Below are positions 46,719 through 57,991 of a stretch of DNA of 64,000 nucleotides, in pieces. The position numbers and the translations under genes were made by a program. Position 1 is the first letter of the stretch. Each line of letters starts with the position of its first letter. Origin of the DNA: Batillaria attramentaria (Eukaryota; Mollusca; Gastropoda; Batillariidae); the NCBI GenBank assembly GCA_018292915.2, contig JACVVK020000088.1, positions 789,501-853,500 on the forward strand, written 5' to 3'. The notes under the pieces were generated by a model. That model was not told the origin of the DNA, searched no databases, and was given only the letters and a program-made list of their open reading frames with translations.

Positions 46719-49287
46719 CTGTCTGACACGGTAAGAGTGACGTGACTGACCTGAAACTCAATCCGCACCCGCACTATGGGACTCCACTCGTCGTCTCAGA
46801 AGTGACGGTACGCCGGTACGCCTGTACACCGTGTCAGACTATGTAAAGGGCGAGTGTGTATTTCATACCGCGACACAAATCCAACATGCCGGCGCGTCAA
46901 CTGTTTAAACGTACCGCCACTGATCAGGCCGGCCATGCGGCTGTGCACCTGGGATCACGTGACTCATCAGTTGGCGACAGCCTACCGGTGCGCAGTATTC
47001 CCCAGGTGACAGTACCACTCACAGCCTAGGCCGGAACGCGAGCCCATCTTTCCACACTGCCATGGAACCTGGAAGTCTGTCTACATCAGTAATCTAGACA
47101 GACGTCGGCTCAGTTGAGTTGTTTGTTGTTCGCCGGGCGGACTCGTGTAGTCCGGCTCTAATCAGTACTGACTAGTAAAGGAAAAGCAGGGGACCGGCAG
47201 CCAGTGAGGGGAGGGGGCGGGATGGGAAGAGCATCCGAGTCTTTTCGCTGCCGGTTTCATCATTTTTCAGTCGCTCAGACCGGCGGACGCCGGATGGACA
47301 CTGGCCGCTGGCAATGTCTGACCCCCTCCCTGCCGGTACGTCCCACTCAGTATGAATGATACTATGATACTCAGTGGTTAACCGAGAAAGGCACACCAGT
47401 GTACGCCAATACAAAGCATGTCACTGTCGTGGGTTAAGATCGGGAAGGCCCGCTCGGTGTCCGTGTCACTGTCAACCCATGTGGTGCTGCACTGACTATG
47501 TATTATGTATCATAATTATTATCCACAGCCCATTACTGATGTTTGTGTACTTTTTTGCGGCACGACAGTAATCGGTTGGCGGAAATTCAGCTGCAAACAG
47601 CCTCACGATATCGATAATCCACGACTAGAATGATGGCTGTCACCTCTGAAACTCATGTGACGGCTACGTCAGTCACGTCTCCGGCAACTAAATCATTGTG
47701 TTGAGGGCGGGTGGGTGTTCGCAGGTTTGGGCGTCTTTTATTCACCATGAGAAAAGACCAGCTGAATATCTGGCCCAGCCAGGAGTCGAATCGCTCAAGA
47801 CCCGGCGCAAGCATTTTTGAAGTTACGTCCTGGATATGGTGGAGGTTTAGGACCACGGTTACGCTAGAGTTAGTAACGAATGTTGGAAGATGTATGGTTA
47901 GAAATCTAGGTTAAAAGTCAGAATACTGAGGTTTGAGGTTAGAGGTCAGGTATGGGCTGGGCAGCACGGTTTTGGAACTTATTTTGTTACTGTTCACAAA
48001 AGACAAGTATGTTTTAAATCTTTCATTCCACTATTATTTACATTTGTGTACGGTTATTTATCTGGTCTAGCCTAACCCAAACCTGACCCCTAACCCTAAA
48101 CCTCACTTAACCTATAGCTAACCCTAAACTCATCATAGTTCAGATTGGGTCCATAACGGAAACTGAGTCCTTCAGCCTACATTACTAACCCTAAACCTCC
48201 GGACTGGCAACTTGAAGTAGAACGAGTAACTTTTAACCATCCCTTTCCTAGCCCCCTTCTCCTCCTGCGCGCAGAGATGTGTACGTGTAGGCGATTTGTA
48301 TTGGTATTTGCATCTGTCGGCGTTAGGCGGCAGGACTATGATTCCTTTTGTGTGATGCGTGATTAGAAAGTTTAGCTTAAAAGCCTGTTTAAGGGCTTTG
48401 ATTAGAGTTGTCATTTGTGTTACTGAAGTAGATTGAATGAGCAAGAATAGAGTCAGCGGTTTGACGACGTTTCCGGCTTCGCCGGTGCCTTGCAGAGCGG
48501 GACACTGACTGAGACTGACCCTCATCCTGCAGGCCGGTCCACGTTTGAACTGTTTTGTATTGAGTATCTGTTGAATAATAACTTGATTCGCAGACTTCTC
48601 ATTGTTGTTATTTTGTATCGATTACTATTCTGTGTTGCCGGTACGCCGGTGCCGTCGCGCATCTTCTGCTCGCACTAGTCGCAAACACTGACTTGACTGC
48701 CTCCTGACTACACTGTGAAAGACTGACACTGACGTCACCGTCAGTTGTTACGCTAAGCCTGGACTGAACTGGACCGCTCAGCTCGGAGGCAGACTTGCGT
48801 GTGCACTCACTAGGCTCGCAAGGCATCAGAGTAACACAATATATATTATTGGAACTGTTGGGGGTAAACGACATAGAGAACCCGCCTTATGAATATCTCA
48901 AGCACTGGGGAAACACTTAGTGCGTCTCTCTTGCCCTAGTGCCTGGTCTTGTCTAGCTCAGTCTCCCTCCCCATTAGATTCTCTTCTCTCCTACTCTATC
49001 CGAGTCTCTGTCATCCTGTCCCTTATTCTCTTCTCTATACTATTCTCTCTACGGCCTCTCCTGTCTCAGTCTTTTTCCTTTCCCTTTTGTAGTTCGGCCA
49101 CCCAACCCCAGGGCGGCAGAATAGTCATCATGATATAATTATATCACAGTACGTACAGTCTAATCTGGCCGCCAAGCCGCACGCCGGTTTTTGGCTGCAA
49201 CTGTAGACACTGATAATGATACCAGCCACAAGTACTAGTAATCCAAGTCACGTGGCTAAAACGTCGGGACTATCATTGGCTTGGTTC
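46719..49287. other. GC-richer region without recognised gene
   Basis: CpG-containing sequence with many short frames and no conserved protein. Around 47860-48190 words such as GGTTAG and CTAACCCTAAACC recur in a degenerate, low-complexity way. It may hold promoter or untranslated sequence; I cannot show this. Confidence 0.45.
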
Positions 49288-49291
49288 CCGG

Positions 49292-49487
49292 TGTAGCATC
49301 CGGTCCGGTCCCCCCTCTGAAGTAGTCCCCCGGGGGACCAATTCGTGGCAAAAACTGCTCTATAATGGTCCCCCCCTTAGACATCCAGCCTCGTTTTCGA
49401 CTGGTCCCCCTGGGCGATTTTGGTCCCCCCTCGCATCCAAAATAGGCCCCCTCTCGAACTGGTCCCCCTCTTTTCTAATCAATGTAG
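49292..49487 (+). repeat. Left terminal inverted repeat of the Ginger-type element (196 bp)
   Basis: Near-identical inverted match to 53585-53779. It includes GAAGTAGTCCCCCGGGGGAC, GGCAAAAACTGCTCTATAAT and ATCCAAAATAGGCCCCCTCT. The many GGTCCCCC words give it an internal GC-rich palindrome. Confidence 0.95.
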
Positions 49488-50388
49488 AGCTATGTCAGTA
49501 TTTATTTTTAACTTTATTGTTACAAAACTTTATTGTCCCCAAAAGCACAGGGCCATAGGAACATTTTTTTTTCTTTTTTTTTCCCGATTTATGTGCTTGT
49601 TGTTATTTTTGTGTGTGTGAGATATATTTGTTTGGTTGTTGGTTCTTGTTTCTTTCAGTTGTTTTTTTGCATTGGTTCTTTTTTTTTTGTTTTTGTTTAT
49701 GAGATGGTTGTACCGAATACTAAACATTATTACTAGAATTTCAAACAATAAATAAATAAGTCAATCAATATTCTCTCTCTCTCTCTCTCTCTCTCTCCCC
49801 CCCCCCCCCACTCTCTATCTCTCTCTCTCTAGCAAAACCTGAAATAGACATTTACGTTCTTTGACAAGAAAAACTTTATTTCAAAAGGTATGTCCAGTCA
49901 AACTGTGTCAAAGAAACAAGAAATGAAACAAGAAACAGTTAATGAATAGCAAAGAGTTGCAACAGAAATTGTTAACCAGAGCGCTGTGCACTTTATAACG
50001 CAACATAAATGTAAATTCATAAATTGTTAATCGCACATCTTGTCCTGAAATGAGCAAAATAATAACAATAGCAAAGTACAAAACAAACTTCTACCGTACT
50101 GTCTTTGCATGAAACGTCATCGAATGCATGAAAGTCCACATTTCCTGTCAATTTTTTTAAACTGGAAATAGCATTTAGAGAATAACATCAAAGACCAAGT
50201 ATCTAATATTTTCTATACAACGCCATAGAAAAATATTTCTTCAAAATTAAGTAAGTGTCCATGACATGAAAACTAGTTGCCACCTTTGGCTTTCAGCGTA
50301 CTTCAAGTAGACAGTCAAGACTGAGTACCAGTGTCTCAAATCATGACGCTTGAAACAACAAAAACAGCAGAAGACTAACAGTTCTGGT

Positions 50389-52284
50389 CTAAGGAGTGAC
50401 ACAAAAAACAGGAGCAAAGTGATGTCCAAGATTCATTATATAAATTGCTCTGTCTGTTTTCAATGGGGCCGATTGCCAAACTGGCCCGTATTTCAGCCAC
50501 CTAGGTTGTCGGCCTGGAGCCTCTCTTGTGAACACATACACGGGCGTGTCCAAGAGGGTGGCTGCAGCAAATATCTCAACCTCGGTGGCCCAAGTACGGT
50601 CGTTTCTCATGTTTGATGTCGCGACGTAATTTTCACGTGCGCTCGTTCCGTAGAAGCGTTTGTCATTCTTTTCAATCCAATCGCAAATGATATTTCGGAA
50701 TTCCTTATATTTCGACTCAGTCCCCAAAACAACAAAGCTCACAGACCGGAAAAAACAATTCCCATCTCCTTTTACGCTAACGCTATCGAGAGGTGTAGCC
50801 GTAATGTCAACTTCAACACTTTCCCTTGAGGGGTGCCGCCTGAAAAGTCTGGGGAAATTCAAACTGGAGGCCCGATCCTTTTGCCAGGCACCATCAACGG
50901 GGTGGAACTTCATTCTCAATGGCGGCTGGCAAGAGGGGTCAGCCTGTGGATGATAGGAGGGGTCAGCCTGTGGAGCATGGGAGGGGTCAGCCTGTGGATG
51001 ATAGGAGGGGTCAGCCTGTGGATGATAGGAGGGGTCAGCCTGTGGAGCATGGGAGGGGTCAGCCTGTGGAGTATGGGAGGGGTCAGCCTGTGGATGATAG
51101 GAGGGGTCAGCCTGTGGAGCATGGGAGGGGTCAGCCTGTGGATGATAGGAGGGGTCAGCCTGTGGAGCATGGGAGGGGTCAGCCTGTGGATGATAGGAGG
51201 GGTCAGCCTGTGGAGCATGGGAGGGGTCAGCGTTGTCCTGTGTACGATCATGGAACAATTTGACGTTGCTGATATTGTAGAGATTCTTCAGTATTTTCCC
51301 ACTTTTAGTGTTCTTCAGTTGAAGTCGACCCTTCGGCAACACACTTATGACCTCATATGGCCCGACGAATCTTGGTGCCATCTTGCCTCCCATTCTGTGT
51401 ACTCGTGCAGCATTGATGATTAAGACTTTGTCTCCGATGCGGAACCCGTGGTCATATGCACGCCTGCTGTCATAGTACTCTTTCTGCTTCTTCTGCGCCC
51501 TTGAAATGTTTTCACCAATTTTGTTCTTGACTTCCTCGTGAATCCCCTTCATAGTGTCCATGATTTCTTCGTTCAGATCTTGCTCGTTGGCATCACCAGT
51601 GACGTCAAATGGTAGTTTTGCCTGCTCACCATACAATGCCAAAAAGGGTGAAAACTGTGTAGACTTGTGAACGGATGTTCGGTAGGCGAACAGGGCTGCT
51701 GGCAAGAGTTCATCCCAATCATCATTGTCTGTGATCTTTACCAAAGTGTCTTTGAGTGTCCTATTGTCCCTCTCCCGTTGGCCGTTCGTCTCAGGGTGGT
51801 AGGCCGAAGAAATGCGATGGTTGATATTGAAACGGTCGGTGAGAATATCAAGCGCAAAGTTAATGAACTCACGGCCTTGGTCAGTTATGAGGGAATCAAA
51901 CGCGCCAAAGATGCAGATGGTTTCGTACATGAATCTGGCAACTTCCTCTGAACTCTTGCACGGGATGGCCTTGGCAACGGGAAACTTTGTAAAGTGGTCT
52001 GTGAGGGCAACAATGTACTGGTTACCTCTGTCAGTGACCTGCAAAGGTCCTATGATGTCCATTCCAACGAGGCTCCACTTCTTTTTGGGCACTGGGATGG
52101 GGTGAAGCGGTGCTGCTGGCTTCTTTCTGCAAGCGTTCATGTTCTGGCACACACAGCATGATCTGCAGTAGTCTTCAACCTCCTGTTTCATTCCATGCCA
52201 GAAGTAACGCTCCAAGACCTAGAGAGAAAAAAGAGTAATGAAATATTTATAAATACTATGTCTTAAAGATAACTGGTAGATAAC

Positions 52285-52315
<31 letters not shown>

Positions 52316-52842
52316 TGTGAGTGAGAGAGAGAGAGAGAGAGAGAGAGCCAGCAAAGGAAATGTCTTCAATCCGGAAAATGTCCGTTATATACCGAAGACA
52401 TCGGCTATACCGGAAAATTTACGTTATATACGGAGTCATCGGATATAACGTCCACCAGGACAAAAGTGGCCGCTATATCCGATGTGTTGGTTATACCAGA
52501 CATACCAGAAACACACAAAACCTCGTTCCCATTCTAAAGCCTGTTAAAACTGGGAGTACAAAAACGGGTGCTCACCTTCTTATAAGTCTTGTTCATCCCC
52601 AAATGTCCTCCGCTCACATAGTTGTCATGAAACTCTTGCAATATCTCTGGAACCTGGTTCCTCTTTGCCACGAGGATTCCGTCGTGGTAGAGCACATCCT
52701 CTCGAATTGTGTATTTTGCAGCAGTCTTTCTCAACTGTCTCTTTTTAACTTTAGTCACATCACGGTTTTCCCCTTTCGCGGTCAGAGGGTAAGTGCCATT
52801 TTTCAAATAGTTCAACACGTTGTCATACAGAGTGTCGTCCAT
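50389..52842 (-). CDS. Integrase-OTU fusion transposase, two exons, 698 aa
   Basis: Predicted transposase joined to a cysteine protease. Exons 52842-52576 and 52218-50389 splice in phase 0. Residues 1-89 (YLKNGTYP, then FHDNYVSGGH) and the start of exon 2 form an H2C2 zinc domain: H72, H80, C110, C113. The integrase core has D143 (VGMDIIGPL), D202 (LITDQGREF) and E238 (GQRERDN), a DD35E triad. A GPY-type module (RFVGPYEVI) sits near 374. About 417-522 is thirteen 8-residue repeats (ADPSHAPQ/ADPSYHPQ, the last degenerate). The C-terminus is an OTU fold: KGDGNCFFRSV with D574 and C577, and GHHFAPVF with H688/H689. OTU enzymes usually cleave ubiquitin; the substrate here is unknown. All expected catalytic residues are present. 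The ATG is the first in the conserved part; an upstream in-frame extension exists but crosses the promoter repeats. Confidence 0.92.
50936..51235. repeat. 24 bp coding minisatellite inside the transposase
   Basis: Twelve clear copies plus a degenerate one of a 24 bp unit alternate between two variants (TGGATGATAGGAGGGGTCAG and TGGAGCATGGGAGGGGTCAG, each followed by CC). Because 24 is a multiple of three, length changes keep the transposase frame, and other frames also stay open. Confidence 0.95.
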
Positions 52843-52894
52843 GATGATAGTCAATGAAAAACGAAGACTGGTTGACGGAATGAATTGTCGTGTA

Positions 52895-52992
52895 CTTATA
52901 ATTATAGGCATGTTTGACACGAGTCACGTGACGTGTCAAGAAGCGTGGCGATGTTTGACACGAGTCACGTGACGTGTCAAGAAGCGTGGCGA
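52895..52992 (-). promoter_or_regulatory. Candidate promoter of the integrase-OTU gene
   Basis: Two 41 bp direct repeats (52911-52951 and 52952-52992) each contain TCACGTGACGTGTCA, an E-box CACGTG overlapping a CRE-like TGACGT. An AT-rich TATA-like word (CTATAATTATAAG on the minus strand, about 52907-52895) lies 55-65 bp before the ATG. Confidence 0.5.
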
Positions 52993-53031
52993 CCGTTTTC
53001 TCATCCCACAAAAAAAAAAAAAAAGAGAAAA

Positions 53032-53217
53032 CAAATCTAAACTTTTAAAAGTGATTTAACTTCGTAGATTTGCCGTTCTATGTAGCCTATACTTTTGTTT
53101 TTTAGTGGCGACCGTTTTCTCATCCCACAAAAAAAAAGAGAAAATAAAAAACAAAAGTATAGGCTACATAGAACGGCAAATCTACGAAGTTAAATCACTT
53201 TTAAAAGTTTAGATTTG
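53032..53217. repeat. 72 bp perfect inverted repeat with duplicated spacer
   Basis: 53032-53103 (CAAATCTAAACTTTTAAAAG onward) is mirrored at 53146-53217. The spacer holds a second copy of GACCGTTTTCTCATCCCACA, also present at 52991, making a direct plus inverted arrangement typical of template switching. Confidence 0.9.
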
Positions 53218-53302
53218 ACACTGTAACCTTGACCCAGTTCAAGATCATCTTGAATAACATCTCTGTACAAAAATGAAAATAATTATACATATAACGAAAG
53301 AG

Positions 53303-53304
<2 letters not shown>

Positions 53305-53368
<64 letters not shown>
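53305..53368. repeat. (GT)n microsatellite inside the Ginger-type element
   Basis: About 32 GT units, followed by GCGT and GAGT words and a GA run at 53480-53510. Confidence 0.95.
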
Positions 53369-53372
<4 letters not shown>

Positions 53373-53475
53373 GTGCGTGCGTGCGTGAGTGAGTGTGCAC
53401 GCGTGCGTGAGTGCGTGCATAATGTGTGTGTGTGTGTGTGTTTGAGAGATGGGGGGAGGAGAGAAAGTGTGGGGG

Positions 53476-53513
<38 letters not shown>

Positions 53514-53584
53514 GAGAGATCCAGAGTCACGTTTTCTACTGAGTTGACACACACTATAACAATAAAGTTAAAAATAAATACTGA

Positions 53585-53779
53585 CTACATTGGTTAGAAA
53601 AGAGGGGGACCACTTCGAGAGGGGGCCTATTTTGGATGCGAGGGGGGACCAAAATCGCCCAGGGGGACCAGTCGAAAACGAGGCTGGATGTCTAAGGGGG
53701 GACCATTATAGAGCAGTTTTTGCCACGAATTGGTCCCCCGGGGGACTACTTCAGAGGGGGGACCGGACCGGATCCTACA
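53585..53779 (-). repeat. Right terminal inverted repeat of the Ginger-type element (195 bp)
   Basis: Mirror of 49292-49487 with only a few substitutions and one small length difference, which suggests a fairly recent insertion. Confidence 0.95.
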
Positions 53780-53783
53780 CCGG

Positions 53784-55449
53784 GTTATCACAAGCACAAA
53801 TCTGCACACTGTGTATGTCGGGCCACTGATGCCGTAAGTTTAAAAAAAAAAAAAAATACTGCTCTGAGTTAGCCAGCCGGCTCGGCTGACAACACTGCTG
53901 ATGTCATGCACACTGGGGCACCGCAGGGCAGCCGTCACCACTACTCACATGTCCGAAGTTACTTTTAGAATATGTCGTTCCAATGGGATTCCCGTTGCCG
54001 GTTAGCGAGGTGTTGCAAACGGAATAATAATGGGGTCGCGCGACTATGACACTGCCCACTCAGACTGACCGCCTCGATCTGATCAGTGTTGAAGTAGTCA
54101 GTCTCGGTCAGTCCCACGGTGTCAGACTGGGAGTGTGTGCACGATATACTGTGCGGCTATGTGTCCGGCAGTGTGTGTGTCAGTGCGCCGGTCAGGTCCG
54201 GCTCTGTGTGTGTGCCGGTGTGTGTGTGTGTGTGTGTGTGTTTCGCATAGTTTGAATACCACAAGAACCTATATATACGGCACTGTCCGCGAGCATGCGT
54301 GGACATGACCGGTAACTGTTGGCTCACGGGCGGCTCAGTAAAGTGCATTGCTAACATTCCGTTCATCACTGAATCCGTCGGTTTACGTGCGGCGTATTTC
54401 TGCTCTGAACGGCGGGCCTGACGTTAGCACTGGCACAAACAGTCTCAGTATTCGCTTTCCGATCCCTGTGCCGAGCGTCCAGGCCTTGACTTAAGAATAT
54501 AATGACAGGATAACCATTTTTGTAAAATAACAGAAAATGGACTGAACTGATGCGTGTAAAAGTAAACATGATGCAAACAGGCCGAAACCCGGGGCTGATC
54601 CAGATTTAAATCTGTAACTAGGGGAATTCCCCATCCCGATATAGCGGTGACGACAGACTTGTACTGGAAGTAGGGGCGATAGGCGAAGGTACAGCGGAGT
54701 CACGCTCCGCTTATGTCACCACCTTTTACTTGGCCCTTATTTAAACTGCGGGCGCTAAATTGGTAACACTTAAACGTTCTAGCGACTTCATTCGGGCAGT
54801 ACCTTACCACGCCCTAGTATGTGTGCGACCAGAGTGCGCACCGTTGCTGGAAAACAACGTTCGTGTTTACCCTCGTGAAATACCCAGAAACAGTCGTGAA
54901 AGGACAGCTCAGTGTATGATCACTGTACCGGCTTTGTGTCATCTACTCAGTAGCAAGAACTAACATTCGTAGACGTCGGTTGTGTGGGCAACAGGTGGAA
55001 ACTAACGGACGTTCCGGCCGTGAGAATTGGATCAAAATACAAGCCGCTTACACGGAGTGACCCGACAGCCGCAAGACGACTAAGGTGGACAATAAGAAAC
55101 CCAACCCGCCGCCCTGTATTAATAGCTGTGCGGCATGCAACTTTTGTGTGGTGGACGAATTAACACTACAGCCCTTCCAGCTCCACAGGAAACGGTTAAG
55201 TGCTATGTTCAATGAACCGTGGAATCACGTCTGGAATGTGAACAGCGGGTTTAGGTTCCCATCCCCGCGTTGTGGGCGAGTTGATACAAGGCCGCATTCC
55301 CGCCTGGGCTCGTCACTTCACTGGCAACGGCCGGGTCTGCCAAAGGTGGTGTGGTCTCACAATCCTGACATCAGCCTGGACTAATTCTTGAGGCCGGACA
55401 TACTAAATCATCATACGCTTTCGTGAAGTTACCAGGGTCATTGTTCTGA
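53784..55449. other. GC-richer flank, possible promoter/5' region of the downstream gene
   Basis: No conserved coding sequence is visible. A short TG run lies at 54220-54241. The sequence leads to an AG-containing site just before the open frame of the gene at 55498, so it may include its promoter and untranslated exon. Confidence 0.4.
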
Positions 55450-55497
55450 CCATTACTGTCACACCGACAGTGTACAGAATTGTATGTAAAGACTGGT

Positions 55498-56478
55498 ATG
55501 ACTTCTCTAATGGCACTTGGGATGAAGAAGGTGAAGGAGGTGCTTGCATCTGTCAAACTGAATCACCAACAGACAGTCCCTGGCAAAGGTACCACCAGCG
55601 TCATGGACCAGACAGGCGGCTCCACAAATAACAAAGGAAGTGGACTGTTTGACAAGGTCCGCAACAGAATGCGCAGAAAGACACGTATGTGTGAAAAATG
55701 CAGACAGTTCAGCAACACTTGTCTCCCAAATGAATCATTTGTATCTGGCCGTAAACACTATCTGTGCCAGGACTGTCGAGCATCATCAGACAAGATGAAG
55801 AACATGTACTCTCAGCTCCGCCGCCATTTAGGGCCAAATGAACACCTACATCAGACATCACGATGTTCAGCTGACTTATTGAGTGAACAGATGCCATCAG
55901 CAAGAACAGTGCCTAAAGAGTCCGGTTATGAGACAGGAAACTCCTGTTGTTCTTCCTCTTCTCACCGTAACCAGTCATGTGACAGTACCCCAGCTAGTGT
56001 CCAACTTCACTCACCCACTTCACCAGCAAATGCAGCTCTTGGTTGCCCAGGCAACCACATGACAGGGAGTTTTCAGAAGGGTGAATGCAATGACAGGGGA
56101 AAATCAAACATGCTGGTATTTGGTGCTGCTTTTACATCAGAGTGTCTGCACATTCAGGACCTTCATCTGAAGTCCAAACAAAGAGGGCTATATTCAAGGC
56201 AGCTGGCAGCACGCACAGACAGAACATGTCAGCAGCCAGTCAGTCAGTATGATGGCTATTTGGTTACACATGTCCCTGGGGTTCAAGTGAAGTACAGTCT
56301 AGGGCAAAAGTCAGGTACAGAAGACTGTTTGAAAGTGATCAGTAATGTTGCAAACCCTCAAAATGGCTCTAGTAATGAAAAACTGTGCTCTCTCTGTAAA
56401 ACTCGGAAAGAAACTGCATTTCGATTTCCTGGGCGTACTGGATGGCTGTGTGAAGATTGTATGGATGAAATGATGTAA
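55498..56478 (+). CDS. Unrecognised protein with two paired-CxxC modules, 326 aa
   Basis: Single open frame from the first in-frame ATG (upstream in-frame stop at 55447). Near the N-terminus lie a basic stretch (KVRNRMRRKTR) and a first cysteine pair set, C65-x2-C68-x21-C90-x2-C93. The middle is Ser/Gln-rich and looks disordered. The C-terminus has a second set, C297-x2-C300-x17-C318-x2-C321, within KLCSLCKTRKETAFRF and GWLCEDCMDEMM. The second has GATA-finger spacing but none of the GATA sequence features I know, so a zinc-binding treble-clef or ribbon is the cautious reading. Function is unknown; it may bind nucleic acid or protein. It could have an untranslated upstream exon. An AATAAA lies at 57160-57165. 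Confidence 0.75.
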   Translation: MTSLMALGMKKVKEVLASVKLNHQQTVPGKGTTSVMDQTGGSTNNKGSGLFDKVRNRMRRKTRMCEKCRQFSNTCLPNESFVSGRKHYLCQDCRASSDKMKNMYSQLRRHLGPNEHLHQTSRCSADLLSEQMPSARTVPKESGYETGNSCCSSSSHRNQSCDSTPASVQLHSPTSPANAALGCPGNHMTGSFQKGECNDRGKSNMLVFGAAFTSECLHIQDLHLKSKQRGLYSRQLAARTDRTCQQPVSQYDGYLVTHVPGVQVKYSLGQKSGTEDCLKVISNVANPQNGSSNEKLCSLCKTRKETAFRFPGRTGWLCEDCMDEMM

Positions 56479-57159
56479 ATGATTATATCATTTGAAAATG
56501 TTTTCTTGCAAACAGAAATCAGCTGCTTACACCAGCATGTCAAGTGTTTGCCCAGTGCACTGTGCTTATTCAGTTACATGTACTGACTTTCGTCTTACAT
56601 TATGTGCAGGACTACTGTGTGTGACAGTCAAACTTTGAGTCCAACTCAGGTGCAACTTCGAGAATCTGTGGCATGTGCCTGTACTTGCATTACTAGTGTA
56701 TGGGAGTAAGCTGGTGTATCAGGAGGATGTCACACTTTCTTGAGTGAACAAGTCACCATCTCTCATCAGATGTGTTGAATATATGTTTACCAAGCTGTAA
56801 GCGGATCAGTGTATTTCTCACCAGATGAAATGCATTTATGAGTTCACATGAATCACCATTGTAGTTTCTGATGTCTTGACTTGTTGACATCTGTACAAAA
56901 ATAGGTGGTGTGGTGACAGACTGACTCCTGCTGTTTCAATATCTAGTCATTTAATTTTGACTGAAATTAAGTTGGAGAAAATACCTGTTGTACAGCCCTT
57001 CCAAACCTGCAAAAAATATAAAATAACTCACATGCCTCATTAACATGTTCATGTAAAATACTGCTTTATGCGGAGGAAATGTTGCATTGAACATAACTGA
57101 CTTGTACTCACTATTGGCAAATAAGACACACACCAATGAAGGTGTTACATGTAGATGTA

Positions 57160-57165
57160 AATAAA
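57160..57165 (+). promoter_or_regulatory. Candidate poly(A) signal for the paired-CxxC gene
   Basis: AATAAA about 680 bp after the stop codon, in AT-rich sequence just before a (GT)n run at 57206-57239. Confidence 0.4.
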
Positions 57166-57203
57166 TATATTGGAAAGTACCAGTTTGTATCTGTGGAAAT
57201 GTC

Positions 57204-57205
<2 letters not shown>

Positions 57206-57239
<34 letters not shown>
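57206..57239. repeat. (GT)n(GA)n microsatellite
   Basis: About 17 GT units followed by six GA units. Confidence 0.92.
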
Positions 57240-57252
<13 letters not shown>

Positions 57253-57752
57253 CAGGGAGATGATGTACAAGTACAGACATATGCAAATATCCTGGCAAGC
57301 ATGATTCCTGTAAAATTTAAACAAAAACAAAAATCAACGAACATGAACACCAACGAAAAACGGCCACCACACACAAAAAAGCCCCCCACGCTTGCTAATC
57401 ACCCATTCTTAGCTGAGGTTTCAAGATATTAACGCCTTCCAGGACTGCCCACAGTTGTACCATCACCCGGAAAAGAAACTAATGTGTATGTATTTCTCAG
57501 ATCAGTATGACAAGTTTACGATTTTGCTCATTACTCTCTCATTTTTCAAACTTGTGTTTTGACACTTCAGGTATATATATACTTCTTAAGGATAGTTAGA
57601 ACTACCATAAAACCTAAACCAAAATTCAGTATCTTGTTCAAAACACATTTTCCAAAGTGGTGTACAGGTAGCTAAGTGCAATGGCTACGCATACAAATAA
57701 GGGTGGTCTGAATCTGAGTTTTCCATATTTCTGTGTTATGAAAAACATTTAA

Positions 57753-57831
57753 CCCTGGTCTCACTGAATTATCTTATGCTGAAAAGGACAATGGGATAGT
57801 CCGGAATATTCCAGGCTCAGCACTACCATGG
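57753..57831. mobile_element. piggyBac-type MITE, copy 2 (diverged, 79 bp)
   Basis: TTAA flanks both sides. It starts CCCTGGTCTCACTGAATTAT and contains GGAATATTCCAGGCT. The right end (CACTACCATGG) has drifted. Confidence 0.75.
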
Positions 57832-57991
57832 TTAAAGTATATTTTATGCTGCTCTTGAGTTCCTGATTATCTACTCTTTCAATCTGCAAAGTACATGTAA
57901 TAACTTTGAAAAATGACAAAATTATTTGTAGAAAGTGAAACACACAAGTGGTTGGGGATTTCTCAGCATTTCCCTTTGCATATAAGCTATA

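Larger units (their letters stand above)
49288..53783 (-). mobile_element. Complete Ginger-type DNA transposon with CCGG target duplication
   Basis: The element proper is 49292-53779 (4488 bp). CCGG flanks it at 49288-49291 and 53780-53783. Its ends read TGTAGSATCCGGTCCGGTCC inward and are inverted. It encodes one two-exon gene on the minus strand: gypsy-like integrase plus OTU protease, with no gag, protease or reverse transcriptase. Inverted ends of this length, TGT-type termini, a 4 bp target duplication and a gypsy-integrase transposase match what I recall of Ginger transposons, which are DNA transposons related to the integrases of LTR elements. Confidence 0.92.

Noticed and set aside
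48060..48135. Interstitial telomeric repeat (CTAACCCTAAACC words)
   Set aside because: The words are irregular and mixed with other hexamers; there is no run of exact TTAGGG units.
50833..51423. Plus-strand and other minus-frame reading frames across the 24 bp minisatellite
   Set aside because: The repeat length is a multiple of three, so all frames stay open. Only the minus frame continuous with the integrase and OTU domains carries recognisable protein.
49292..53779. Ty3/gypsy LTR retrotransposon
   Set aside because: The integrase resembles that of gypsy elements, but there is no gag, protease, reverse transcriptase or RNase H, the flanking repeats are inverted instead of direct, and the gene has an intron.
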